Assembly: GCF_038050375.1 (NCBI RefSeq)
Contig: NZ_CP150886.1
Location: forward strand, 4,753,318 to 4,817,317
Direction of reading: 5' to 3'
DNA: 64,000 nt
From: Okeanomitos corallinicola TIOX110
GTDB taxonomy: Bacteria > Cyanobacteriota > Cyanobacteriia > Cyanobacteriales > Nostocaceae
Every line of letters begins with the position of its first letter. The first letter of the stretch is position 1. The notes below the pieces were generated by a model, which was given only the letters and a program-made list of their open reading frames with translations, searched no databases and had not been told where the DNA came from. Positions 42,337 to 50,529 of this stretch are shown in pieces. A program made the position numbers and the translations under genes.

Positions 42337-43635
42337 TTAGGATATATAACCACGCATATTAAATAAAATTGGTTGTGGTGATACTTTAATTATATCCCCA
42401 TTTTCTAATTTTTTACTATTTGTTTTTTTACCTTTCCTAATGACTTCTATCTCTTTAGCTTCTCTCAAGAAACTAAGATATTCAAAATATTGTTGTCTAG
42501 TTGCTGGATTCCTTTCCATTGTTTTATTGCATAAGTCTTGAAACGAAATTCCATTTGGACTATTATGTATAATTTTATCTAAATCTTTACTTAATCTATG
42601 GATGCAAGCCGTTTGACTATCTTGATTAATATCTAATTTTAAATCTAACTGATTATCTTCATAAAATAGTGCTGCTTTAAATCCAAATCCATAAATATCA
42701 TAGTGATATTGATAATTTAAATTATTAAATTTCCAACTACCATCTTTCATTACTTCTAACGCCCTTAAATGATTACAGATATGAAATAAATAGTATAAAA
42801 CTCTATCATTATTTTTAGGCATCATCGCAAAAGTAATTATTTTTTTCGCATTACCTCTACTTCTAAATAATCTCATGAATTCATTCCTAAATTCTGCTTG
42901 TTCTCCAAAAGTATCTAATGTTTGAAAATGATTTAAATCGAAATAGCCATCTGTTTCCAATACTTTTGCGAAAGTGTCTCTTGCTTGCCATTTTGGATCA
43001 TAAATAAATCTTTTAATGAAATCAATCATAAATGTATAAATAATTTCTGATTTATTGAGATTATTTATTTTTCTAAAACTCTCCATAGAAACATCAGACC
43101 AACCAAAGGGGTCTAGAAAAAATAATGAATGTCCCTTTCTATTGTCAGCTTGAAAAATACAGTAATTCACTTTATTTTCAAACTCATCAGTAATAAACTC
43201 ACACTGTTCTGTTCTTTCTCCAAATTCACTTTTAAAAGTGTGTTGTTGTTCATCAGATAATTGCTCTAATCCCGCTTGAGACATCGCAGCATTTTTTAAA
43301 CATTCTAAATGTTCTTTTCTCTTATCTATAAAAATAAATTTAACATTTAAAGGATAAGTTCTTTCTGATTTTAAATAACCTTTTCGGACAGCATTAATTA
43401 AACGAATAGGTGAACCAAACCAAATACTATTCGACTCTCTATCATTGTAAATACCACCACCAGAAAAACCATCAATGATAGTAAAATTTGTAACGCCACG
43501 ACGACCTGTACGGTGAAGTGTATAAATTAAATCCGTTACATATTGTTCTGTTAGTAGATGTTTAGTTTTTGTATGCTGTTCAATCTCAGGAATTGTTTTA
43601 CCATCAGCAGACCACTTGGTATCAGAATTATTCAC
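42337..43635 (-). CDS. tcmP: Three-Cys-motif partner protein TcmP
   Basis: A 432-residue protein of the TcmP (TIGR04474-like) family. The N-terminus has KTKHLLTEQYVTDLIYTL and the SAM-binding-like loop FTIIDGFSGGGIY (D55-G61), then GSPIRLINAV. The second landmark is FFLDPFGWSDVSME (D175-P176), typical of the family and resembling motif IV of DNA methyltransferases. The C-terminal ~170 residues are alpha-helical with basic patches (KKTNSKKLENG). TcmP is found next to three-Cys-motif (here radical SAM) proteins, and its enzymatic role is unknown. It is the upstream gene of the pair. Confidence 0.88.
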   Translation of the reverse strand: MNNSDTKWSADGKTIPEIEQHTKTKHLLTEQYVTDLIYTLHRTGRRGVTNFTIIDGFSGGGIYNDRESNSIWFGSPIRLINAVRKGYLKSERTYPLNVKFIFIDKRKEHLECLKNAAMSQAGLEQLSDEQQHTFKSEFGERTEQCEFITDEFENKVNYCIFQADNRKGHSLFFLDPFGWSDVSMESFRKINNLNKSEIIYTFMIDFIKRFIYDPKWQARDTFAKVLETDGYFDLNHFQTLDTFGEQAEFRNEFMRLFRSRGNAKKIITFAMMPKNNDRVLYYLFHICNHLRALEVMKDGSWKFNNLNYQYHYDIYGFGFKAALFYEDNQLDLKLDINQDSQTACIHRLSKDLDKIIHNSPNGISFQDLCNKTMERNPATRQQYFEYLSFLREAKEIEVIRKGKKTNSKKLENGDIIKVSPQPILFNMRGYIS

Positions 43636-43867
43636 AATTGATTATCCTTGTTTTACACTTAGGCTCAAGATGATTGTGTAACTAATCTAAGATTATACAA
43701 ATTTAAATACTTAGTGTGTATAAAAGGTACAAGTATTAGTTTTTTTAATATTCTTTGTACACTTGTACTTTTGTATATCAAACCTCTTACCCAAATCAAA
43801 CCACCCACATCACAACCCCAAACGGTAAGGTAATAAAAGCGATATTCAAGAAAAATAAACAAAATAA

Positions 43868-45067
43868 ATGACATCCATAGACACCAACAAACACAAAAAA
43901 GCCAAAGCCCTCAAACCCGGAAGCGTCCGCCCCGCCAAAGAACTCTGTAGCGAATGCGGACTATGCGATACCTACTATATCCACTACGTTAAAGAAGCGT
44001 GCGCCTTCATTACCCAAAGAATAGACGAACTAGAAACCACCACCCATAACCGCCCCCGCAACCTGGAAAACGAAAACGAACTATATTTTGGCGTACATCA
44101 AGAAATGATAGCCGCCCGCAAACAACAACCCATCGAAGGCGCGCAATGGACAGGAATAGTTAGCACCATCGCCATAGAAATGCTTAACCGGGGCTTAGTC
44201 GAAGGCGTAGTCTGTGTCCAAAACACCAAAGAAGACCGCTTTCAACCCATGCCCATCATCGCCCGCACCCCCGAAGAAATACTAGCAGCCAAAGTAAATA
44301 AACCTACCCTATCCCCCAACCTCTCCGTATTAGAAGAAATCGAAAAATCAGGAATGAAACGCCTATTAGTCATCGGAGTAGGTTGTCAAATCCAAGCATT
44401 ACGAGCCGTCGAGAAAAAACTCGGACTAGAAAAACTCTATGTCCTGGGTACACCATGCGTAGATAACGTTACCCGCGCCGGACTGCAAAAATTCCTAGAA
44501 ACCACCAGCAGTTCCCCCGAAACCGTGGTTAGCTACGAATTTATGCAAGACTTCCGGGTACATTTTAAACACGAAGATGGTTCAGTAGAAAAAGTCCCCT
44601 TCTTCGGCTTAAAAACCAACGTATTAAAAGATATCTTCGCCCCATCATGTATGAGTTGCTTCGATTACGTCAACTCCCTAGCAGACATAGTAGTGGGATA
44701 CATGGGCGCACCCTTCAACTGGCAATGGATAGTAGTCAGAAATGATACAGGGAAAGAAATGTTAGAACTCGTCAAAGATCAACTTTACACCCAGCCAGTC
44801 ACCTCCAAAGGAGACAGAAAAGCCGCCGTCCAACAAGGTATCAAAGCCTACGATGATGCAGTTACCTTACCCATGTGGGTAGCGAAATTAATGGGAGTCG
44901 TGATAGACAAAATCGGACCCCAAGGATTGGAATATGGGAAATTTTCGATGGATTCCCACTTTACAAGAAACTACTTATATGTTATGCGGAATCATCCAGA
45001 GAAATTAGAAGATCATGTACCGGAGTTTGCGAAGCGGATCGTAGCGCAGTATAAATTACCGGATTAA
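43868..45067 (+). CDS. bciB: Ferredoxin-dependent divinyl chlorophyllide 8-vinyl reductase (BciB/CvrA type)
   Basis: A 399-residue protein of the FrhB/coenzyme F420 hydrogenase beta-subunit family, in cyanobacteria equivalent to Slr1923/CvrA (F-DVR), which reduces the 8-vinyl group of divinyl chlorophyllide. Iron-sulfur cysteines are in ELCSECGLCDTYYI and again in FAPSCMSCFDYVNSLAD. The FAD/flavin region includes VIGVGCQIQALRAVEKKLG and LGTPCVDNVTR. By eye, the first ~700 bases use many C-ending codons, in contrast to its AT-rich neighbours, so the gene may be highly expressed or of different origin. Confidence 0.9.
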   Translation: MTSIDTNKHKKAKALKPGSVRPAKELCSECGLCDTYYIHYVKEACAFITQRIDELETTTHNRPRNLENENELYFGVHQEMIAARKQQPIEGAQWTGIVSTIAIEMLNRGLVEGVVCVQNTKEDRFQPMPIIARTPEEILAAKVNKPTLSPNLSVLEEIEKSGMKRLLVIGVGCQIQALRAVEKKLGLEKLYVLGTPCVDNVTRAGLQKFLETTSSSPETVVSYEFMQDFRVHFKHEDGSVEKVPFFGLKTNVLKDIFAPSCMSCFDYVNSLADIVVGYMGAPFNWQWIVVRNDTGKEMLELVKDQLYTQPVTSKGDRKAAVQQGIKAYDDAVTLPMWVAKLMGVVIDKIGPQGLEYGKFSMDSHFTRNYLYVMRNHPEKLEDHVPEFAKRIVAQYKLPD

Positions 45068-45073
45068 GAAATA

Positions 45074-45109
45074 TTTCGCGCAAAGACGCAGAGGAGCAAA
45101 GGCGCAAAG
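45074..45109. repeat. Left inverted repeat of the GxxExxY cassette
   Basis: The 36-base sequence TTTCGCGCAAAGACGCAGAG continuing with GAGCAAAGGCGCAAAG matches the reverse complement of 45538-45573 at about 32 of 36 positions. Confidence 0.8.
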
Positions 45110-45148
45110 ATAATAAGAAGATACAAAGTTAAGAAGAAGGAGCAGAAG

Positions 45149-45526
45149 ATGACGGAGAATGAAATAGCGACTCAGGTTGTTGATGCTGCGTATAAGATTC
45201 ATACTAAGTTGGGTCCTGGGTTGTTTGAATCTGTGTATGAGACTGTTTTGGCTTATGAGTTGGAAAGTAGAGGTTTACAGGTAGCAAGACAACAAGCAAT
45301 ACCTGTAGTTTATGAAAGTGTTCATTTGCAGGAAGGGTTTCGGGCAGACATAATAGTTGAAAACAAAGTCATCATTGAAATCAAATCCCTAGACACCCTT
45401 CACCCCGTCCACAAAAAACAACTCACCACCTATCTCACCCTTGCCAATAAACGCCTTGGCTTACTCATCAACTTCGGTGAAGTCCTCATCAAAGACGGCA
45501 TCAAACGCATAGCCAACAAACTTTAA
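45149..45526 (+). CDS. GxxExxY protein
   Basis: A 125-residue protein of the GxxExxY family: the signature GPGLFESVYETVLAYELESRG (Gly-x-x-Glu-x-x-Tyr), then RADIIVENKVIIEIKSLDTLH and QLTTYLTLANKRLGLLINFG. The core D...E-x-K pattern (ADIIV.....IIEIKS) resembles PD-(D/E)XK nucleases, and the family is related to these by fold inference only. The ribosome-binding site GAAGGAG precedes the ATG. The gene sits between 36-base inverted repeats (45074-45109 and 45538-45573), which is noteworthy because such a border is seen around other copies in filamentous cyanobacteria. Confidence 0.92.
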   Translation: MTENEIATQVVDAAYKIHTKLGPGLFESVYETVLAYELESRGLQVARQQAIPVVYESVHLQEGFRADIIVENKVIIEIKSLDTLHPVHKKQLTTYLTLANKRLGLLINFGEVLIKDGIKRIANKL

Positions 45527-45537
45527 CCCTTCTCTTC

Positions 45538-45573
45538 CTTCGCGCCTTTGCTCCTTAGCGTCTCTGCGCGAAA
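45538..45573. repeat. Right inverted repeat of the GxxExxY cassette
   Basis: The sequence CTTCGCGCCTTTGCTCCTTA, continuing with GCGTCTCTGCGCGAAA, is the inverted partner of 45074-45109. The pair could fold the GxxExxY transcript into a long stem. Related shorter sequence (TTTCACGCAGAGACGCAGA) lies at 50489-50507. Confidence 0.8.
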
Positions 45574-45579
45574 CTCTTC

Positions 45580-46809
45580 TTAACTTTCTCCCACAGCCTC
45601 AATAGCAGCCTGTAACGCCAAAGATACATGACTCCAATGTGTACCACCTTGGCAATAAACAATATAAGGTTCTCGCAAAGGGCCATCTGCTGATAACTCC
45701 AAGGTACTACCCTCAATAAAAGTCCCCCCAGCCATCACTACCTTACTTTCATATCCCGGCATCGCATCAGGAACAGGGTCTAAATAAGAACCAATGGGCG
45801 AATACTGTTGAATCGCTTTACAAAAGGCAATCAGTTTTTCCGCTGAACCTAGTTTAATAGCTTGGATCACATCTCCCCTTGGTGCTAAGGGTGCAGGGTT
45901 GACAGGATAGCCAAGTTTATCAAATACATATCCTGTTAAATATGTTCCTTTCATTGCTTCCCCTACCATTTGGGGGGCTAAAAATAATCCTTGGAAGAGG
46001 AGGCGGTTTTGATCAAAGGTTGCCCCTCCTTCACTACCTATTCCTGGGGCTGTGAGTCTACAAGCTGCTGCTTCTACTAGGTCGGCTTTTCCGGCTATGT
46101 ATCCTCCGGCTGTGACTAATGTCCCACCAGGGTTTTTGATTAATGACCCGGCCATCAGGTCTGCACCTACGTGGGTTGGTTCTTTGGTGTCTATAAATTC
46201 TCCGTAGCAGTTGTCAACGAAACATACGGTGTTGGGGTTTTGCTGTTTGACGATTTTGACAATTTTTTCAATGTCAGCTATGGAAAGGCTAGGTCGCCAT
46301 GAGTAGCCGCAGGATCTTTGAATTAAAACTAGGCGTGTATTATCTTTAATTGCGGTACTTAAAGCTGCCCAATCTATTTTTCCTTCTGGGGTTAGTTCTA
46401 GTTGGCGGTATTTTATGCCAAAATCAATAAGAGAGCCTTGGTTTTGACCACGCAAGCCAATGACCTCTTCCAGAGTATCGTAGGGAGAACCGACAACTGC
46501 TAACATTTCATCCCCAGGACGGAGTACGCCATATAGCGCACAGGCGATCGCATGAGTTCCTGAAACAATCTGTACTCTCACTATGGCGGCTTCTGCTCCC
46601 ATCACTTCGGCAAAAACCTGGTCTAAGGTTTCTCTCCCTAAGTCATCATGTCCATAGCCGCTAACACCTGCAAAATGGTGCGCTCCCACACGATGATGAC
46701 GAAAAGCATTCAGAACTCTTTGAAGATTTTGCTTGACCTGAGTGTCAATAACATAAAAAAATTCTAATAGTGCCTGTTCTGCTTCCCGCAGCTGATCTAT
46801 GCTGTTCAT
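45580..46809 (-). CDS. Methionine gamma-lyase family / aluminium-resistance-type PLP protein
   Basis: A 409-residue PLP-dependent protein of the methionine gamma-lyase/cystathionine beta-lyase-like family (aluminium resistance protein group, YnbB-like). The N-terminus is LREAEQALLEFFYVIDTQV. Landmarks are GVSGYGHDDLGRETLDQVFAEV, VQIVSGTHAIACALYG, the FVDNCYGEF strand and the PLP lysine in GSLIKNPGGTLVTAGGYIAG. The C-terminal signature is SPIGSYLDPVPDAMPGYESK and YVYCQGGTH-like ending. It likely acts in sulfur amino acid metabolism; the exact reaction is not clear. Confidence 0.9.
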   Translation of the reverse strand: MNSIDQLREAEQALLEFFYVIDTQVKQNLQRVLNAFRHHRVGAHHFAGVSGYGHDDLGRETLDQVFAEVMGAEAAIVRVQIVSGTHAIACALYGVLRPGDEMLAVVGSPYDTLEEVIGLRGQNQGSLIDFGIKYRQLELTPEGKIDWAALSTAIKDNTRLVLIQRSCGYSWRPSLSIADIEKIVKIVKQQNPNTVCFVDNCYGEFIDTKEPTHVGADLMAGSLIKNPGGTLVTAGGYIAGKADLVEAAACRLTAPGIGSEGGATFDQNRLLFQGLFLAPQMVGEAMKGTYLTGYVFDKLGYPVNPAPLAPRGDVIQAIKLGSAEKLIAFCKAIQQYSPIGSYLDPVPDAMPGYESKVVMAGGTFIEGSTLELSADGPLREPYIVYCQGGTHWSHVSLALQAAIEAVGES

Positions 46810-46895
46810 TGTTTCCTCATTTAAAAAAATAATCTAAATATGCGGATTCTCAAATCACGCAGATTAGGCTGGACAATTCCTATAAAGGTTACTGC

Positions 46896-47714
46896 ATGAC
46901 AATTGCTACCTCAACTAAACCTCAAATTAACTGGGTAAATACCCTATTCTTCATCGTTCTGCACATCGGTGCTTTATTTGCCTTTGTTCCTGGTAACTTT
47001 AGCTGGAAAGCCGTTGGTGTTGCACTATTCCTCTACTGGGTGAGTGGTGGTCTAGGTGTGACTCTGGGTTTTCACCGTCTCGTTACCCATCGCAGTTTTC
47101 AAACTCCTAGATGGTTGGAGTATTTTTTAGTTTTCTGTGGTACTCTTGCTTGTCAAGGTGGACCAATTGAGTGGATAGGAACACACCGCATTCACCATTT
47201 ACATTCTGATACCGAGCAAGATCCCCATGATTCTAATAAGGGTTTTTGGTGGAGTCACATCGGTTGGTTAATTTTTCATTCTCCCTCACACGCTCAAATT
47301 CCTCGCTTTACAAAAGATATTGCGGAAGACCCAGTTTATCAGTTTTTACAAAAATATTTCATTCTCATCCAGGCTGCTTTGGGTGTAGTTTTACTACTCT
47401 TGGGTGGTTGGTCTTTTGTTATTTGGGGTATTTTTGCCCGCATCGTTTGGGTTTACCACTGCACTTGGTTGGTTAACAGCGCTACCCATAAATTTGGCTA
47501 TCGCAGTCATGAATCTGGAGACAGATCCACTAATTGTTGGTGGGTTGCTCTGTTAGTATTTGGTGAAGGTTGGCATAACAATCACCATGCTTATCAATAC
47601 TCTGCTCGTCATGGTTTGGAATGGTGGGAAATTGATGTAACTTGGATAACTATTCAATTACTCCAACTGTTCGGTTTAGCTACCAATATTAAACTGGCAG
47701 AGAAAAAAGCATAA
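46896..47714 (+). CDS. desC: Acyl-lipid delta-9 fatty acid desaturase DesC
   Basis: A 272-residue membrane desaturase that introduces the first double bond at delta-9 of membrane lipid-bound stearate. The histidine boxes are complete: HRLVTH (first), HRIHHLHSD (second), and HNNHHAYQYS (third), which bind the diiron centre. The four hydrophobic segments are in the usual positions. It is the first of the desC-desA-desB cluster in the order conserved in Nostocales. Cold-regulated expression is typical for the cluster in cyanobacteria; no regulatory sequence is visible. Confidence 0.96.
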   Translation: MTIATSTKPQINWVNTLFFIVLHIGALFAFVPGNFSWKAVGVALFLYWVSGGLGVTLGFHRLVTHRSFQTPRWLEYFLVFCGTLACQGGPIEWIGTHRIHHLHSDTEQDPHDSNKGFWWSHIGWLIFHSPSHAQIPRFTKDIAEDPVYQFLQKYFILIQAALGVVLLLLGGWSFVIWGIFARIVWVYHCTWLVNSATHKFGYRSHESGDRSTNCWWVALLVFGEGWHNNHHAYQYSARHGLEWWEIDVTWITIQLLQLFGLATNIKLAEKKA

Positions 47715-47731
47715 CGCATAATTTATGTCGA

Positions 47732-47781
47732 AAGTCAATAGTTTTATGACTTAATTTCGGTTATAAAACTGTTGGCTTTTT
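47732..47781 (+). terminator. Intrinsic terminator of desC
   Basis: Long stem AAGTCAATAGTTTTAT (47732-47747) paired with ATAAAACTGTTGGCTT (47763-47778), followed by TTTTTG. It lies 17 bases after the desC stop. Confidence 0.8.
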
Positions 47782-47791
47782 GTGTGTAACT

Positions 47792-48005
47792 AGGGCTTGC
47801 TGAATAAATCTCAAAACATTACAGGTAAACGATTTTAGCGATTTTGACTTTCAAAAAATGCAAGCTTTGATGAGGTGAGAACTGAAAAACCTTGCATTTA
47901 ATTCCTGCTTCAAGGAAAAATAGTTCCCATCCAACTCTTGAAACTGTCACCTGTCACCTGTCACCTGTCACCTGTCTCCACGACAAGACTTTATCAGCAA
48001 ACCCT
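47792..48005. mobile_element. MITE-like element between desC and desA, 4-bp target repeat
   Basis: A 214-bp non-coding element. Imperfect terminal inverted repeats are AGGGCTTGCTGAATAAA (left) and, as reverse complement of the right end, AGGGTTTGCTGATAAAG. It is flanked by direct AACT repeats (47788-47791 and 48006-48009), a likely target-site duplication. Inside are AAATGCAAG (47856-47864) and CTTGCATTT (47891-47899) arms, and four to five tandem copies of CTGTCAC (47944-47978). It carries no open frame and would need a transposase in trans. The source IS family is not assigned. Confidence 0.7.
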
Positions 48006-48174
48006 AACTACAGCAATTCAAAATTCGAATCTTTGTTATCTTGAATTTTGAATTTTTATCTACCCTAAGTTGCTCTTAGGTTGCTATAATCTCAGAAATT
48101 AATGTTACAAAACTTTGCTGTAAACTCATTTTTATATTGAATTTGCAGCCCAGTCTGTTGTTTTTTAGGTATTC

Positions 48175-49233
48175 ATGACTACATCACTGATCAAAGACCA
48201 GGAGAATTTCGTCTATGCAGACCTTAGTAAAGACGAAATCAAACTAAAACATATCATCAAAAGTTTACCCAAGGAGTGTTTTCAGAAAAATAGCCGCAAG
48301 GCATGGACAACAGTATTTTTAAGTTTGTCTATGGCCGCACTAGGCTATTATTTTTTGGCAATTTCGCCCTGGTTTCTTCTCCCCCTAGCATGGATTTTTA
48401 CAGGAACTGCTTTAACAGGATTTTTTGTTATTGGTCATGACTGCGGACATCGTTCTTTTTCCAATAGTCGTTGGGTAAATGATGTTGTTGGTCATTTTTT
48501 CATGATGTTTTTAATTTACCCTTTTCACAGTTGGAGAATTAAACATAATCATCACCATAAACATACCAATAAACTTGATGAGGATAACGCCTGGCATCCC
48601 ATCAGACCAGAAGTTTTTGAAGGTTGGGACACAACCAGACAGTCTGCTTTTCAATTATTTATGCAGAAGCGTTTGTGGTGGGTAGGTTCTATTGGACATT
48701 GGGCTGTTGTCCATTTTGATGCTCGCAAGTTCCAAGAAAAAGACCGAGCTAGTGTTAAATTATCTGTGGCTGTAGTTATCGCTTTTGCAGCTATTGTTTT
48801 CCCAACTTTAATTATTACAACTGGTGTTTGGGGCTTTATTAAATTCTGGTTTATTCCTTGGATGGTTTACCATTTCTGGATGAGTACCTTTACCATTGTT
48901 CACCACACAATTGCAGATGTTCCTTTCAAAACTGCTGATAAGTGGAATGAAGCTATGGCACAGTTATTTGGAACTATCCACTGTGATTATCCCCGCTGGG
49001 TAGAAGTGCTTTGTCACGATATTAATGTTCACGTTCCCCACCATATTTCTACTGCAATACCTTCTTATAATTTGCGGTTAGCTTACGACAGCATCAAGAA
49101 AAATTGGGGTGAGCATCTTCATGATGAACTAAAATTTTCTTGGGGTTTGATGAAGCAAATTACTAACGAATGTCAACTTTATCAAACTGACATTGGTTAT
49201 ACAACTTTTGATGAATATTACTCTCAGAAATAA
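48175..49233 (+). CDS. desA: Acyl-lipid delta-12 desaturase DesA
   Basis: A 352-residue membrane desaturase (omega-6/delta-12), the second in the series oleate to linoleate. Histidine boxes: [17 protein letters not shown] and HVPHHIS. The boxes, the [21 protein letters not shown] context and the conserved tail [24 protein letters not shown] are typical. The length agrees with DesA. A 460-base spacer containing the desC terminator and the MITE separates it from desC, so desA probably has its own promoter between 48010 and 48174. Confidence 0.96.
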   Translation: MTTSLIKDQENFVYADLSKDEIKLKHIIKSLPKECFQKNSRKAWTTVFLSLSMAALGYYFLAISPWFLLPLAWIFTGTALTGFFVIGHDCGHRSFSNSRWVNDVVGHFFMMFLIYPFHSWRIKHNHHHKHTNKLDEDNAWHPIRPEVFEGWDTTRQSAFQLFMQKRLWWVGSIGHWAVVHFDARKFQEKDRASVKLSVAVVIAFAAIVFPTLIITTGVWGFIKFWFIPWMVYHFWMSTFTIVHHTIADVPFKTADKWNEAMAQLFGTIHCDYPRWVEVLCHDINVHVPHHISTAIPSYNLRLAYDSIKKNWGEHLHDELKFSWGLMKQITNECQLYQTDIGYTTFDEYYSQK

Positions 49234-49357
49234 TTTTCTGATTTATAAAAAATGATTTAATCAAATCTCTTTTTAAATCATTTTTATTAATGTCTGCATC
49301 ATTTGGTGGGAATTACCCACCTGACAATTTTATTCTTTCCCAAAATTACAAATTCCA

Positions 49358-50437
49358 GTGCAATTAGATTCAGTTCAATTCAATCAAAATTCTGTGCTTA
49401 AATCTGCTCAGGATGAAGAAAAACTTCCGTTTACTCTCGCAGATTTAAAAGCTGCTATTCCCGCTGAATGTTTTCAGCCTAATGTAGCTAAATCTCTCTA
49501 TTACTTTTTCCGTGATGTTGCTATTGTTGCTGGTTTATATGCACTAGCAAATTATTTAGATTCTTGGTATTTCTGGCCAATTTTCTGGGTAATGCAAGGA
49601 ACTATGTTTTGGGCTTTGTTTGTGGTTGGCCATGACTGCGGACACCAATCTTTTTCTAAGCATAAATGGTTAAATGATTTGGTTGGTCATCTTTCCCATA
49701 TTCCCATTCTTGTGCCTTATCACGGTTGGAGAATTAGCCACAGAACTCACCACAAAAATACTGGCAGTATAGAAAATGATGAAAGCTGGTATCCTCTAAG
49801 CGAATCTCAATATCAAGAATTACCTTGGTTACAAAAAGTAATTCGCTATTATCTGTTTTTGCCACTAGCTTATCCCATCTATTTGTTTCAACGCACTCCT
49901 GGTAAAAGTGGTTCACATTTTGACCCCAGAAGTTCGCTGTTTAAACCTTCTGAAAAGTGGGATATTATCACTAGCACTACCCTATGGATTTGTATGGTAG
50001 GTTTGTTAGGTTTTCTTACTTACCAATGGGGTTGGATGTGGTTAATTAAATACTACGCTGGGCCTTACATTGTGTTTGTGATTTGGTTGGATTTGGTGAC
50101 TTATTTACATCACACTGAACAGGAATTACCTTGGTATCGTGGTGATAATTGGACTTTTTTGAAAGGTGCAATTTCTACTATTGATAGAGATTATGGGATT
50201 TTTAACCATATCCATCATGATATCGGTACTCATGTTGCCCATCATATCTTTTTGAATATGCCTCACTATAATTTGTTGAAGGCGACGGAGGCAATTAAAC
50301 CTGTGATGGGTGATTATTACTATAAGTCTGATGTTCCTATTTGGAAGGCATTATTGCATTCTGCAAAGGTTTGTCGTTTTGTTCCAGATGAAGGTGCAAA
50401 GGTTTATCACACTTATGAGCATGAGACTGTGAAATAA
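49358..50437 (+). CDS. desB: Acyl-lipid omega-3 (delta-15) desaturase DesB
   Basis: A 359-residue membrane desaturase of the omega-3 type, which makes alpha-linolenic from linoleic acid. Histidine boxes: HDCGHQSF, HRTHHKNTG and HVAHHIF. The distinctive omega-3 landmarks TYLHHTEQELPWYRG and HIHHDIGTHVAHH are present. It starts at GTG 49358 (QLDSVQFNQN) with the next gene 124 bases downstream of desA; the desC-desA-desB order supports the assignment. A strong terminator follows. Confidence 0.96.
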   Translation: MQLDSVQFNQNSVLKSAQDEEKLPFTLADLKAAIPAECFQPNVAKSLYYFFRDVAIVAGLYALANYLDSWYFWPIFWVMQGTMFWALFVVGHDCGHQSFSKHKWLNDLVGHLSHIPILVPYHGWRISHRTHHKNTGSIENDESWYPLSESQYQELPWLQKVIRYYLFLPLAYPIYLFQRTPGKSGSHFDPRSSLFKPSEKWDIITSTTLWICMVGLLGFLTYQWGWMWLIKYYAGPYIVFVIWLDLVTYLHHTEQELPWYRGDNWTFLKGAISTIDRDYGIFNHIHHDIGTHVAHHIFLNMPHYNLLKATEAIKPVMGDYYYKSDVPIWKALLHSAKVCRFVPDEGAKVYHTYEHETVK

Positions 50438-50462
50438 TTTCTCGATTGTTTGATGTTGATTA

Positions 50463-50487
50463 AGTCCGCAAGTGCGGGCTTTTTTTT
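50463..50487 (+). terminator. Intrinsic terminator of desB
   Basis: AGTCCGC-aagt-GCGGGCT followed by TTTTTTTT, 26 bases after the stop codon. One G-U pair is in the stem. A short HIP-like repeat TTTCACGCAGAGACGCAGA follows (50489-50507). Confidence 0.9.
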
Positions 50488-50529
50488 GTTTCACGCAGAG
50501 ACGCAGATAGAAGCAATTCATGGCTTATT

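Noticed and set aside
47944-47978. CTGTCAC tandem as a CRISPR or DnaA-box cluster
   Set aside because: Seven-base units without spacers and no DnaA box consensus; a plain short tandem repeat inside the MITE.
49734-49916. Minus-strand frame within desB
   Set aside because: Shadow of the desaturase gene; no independent motif.
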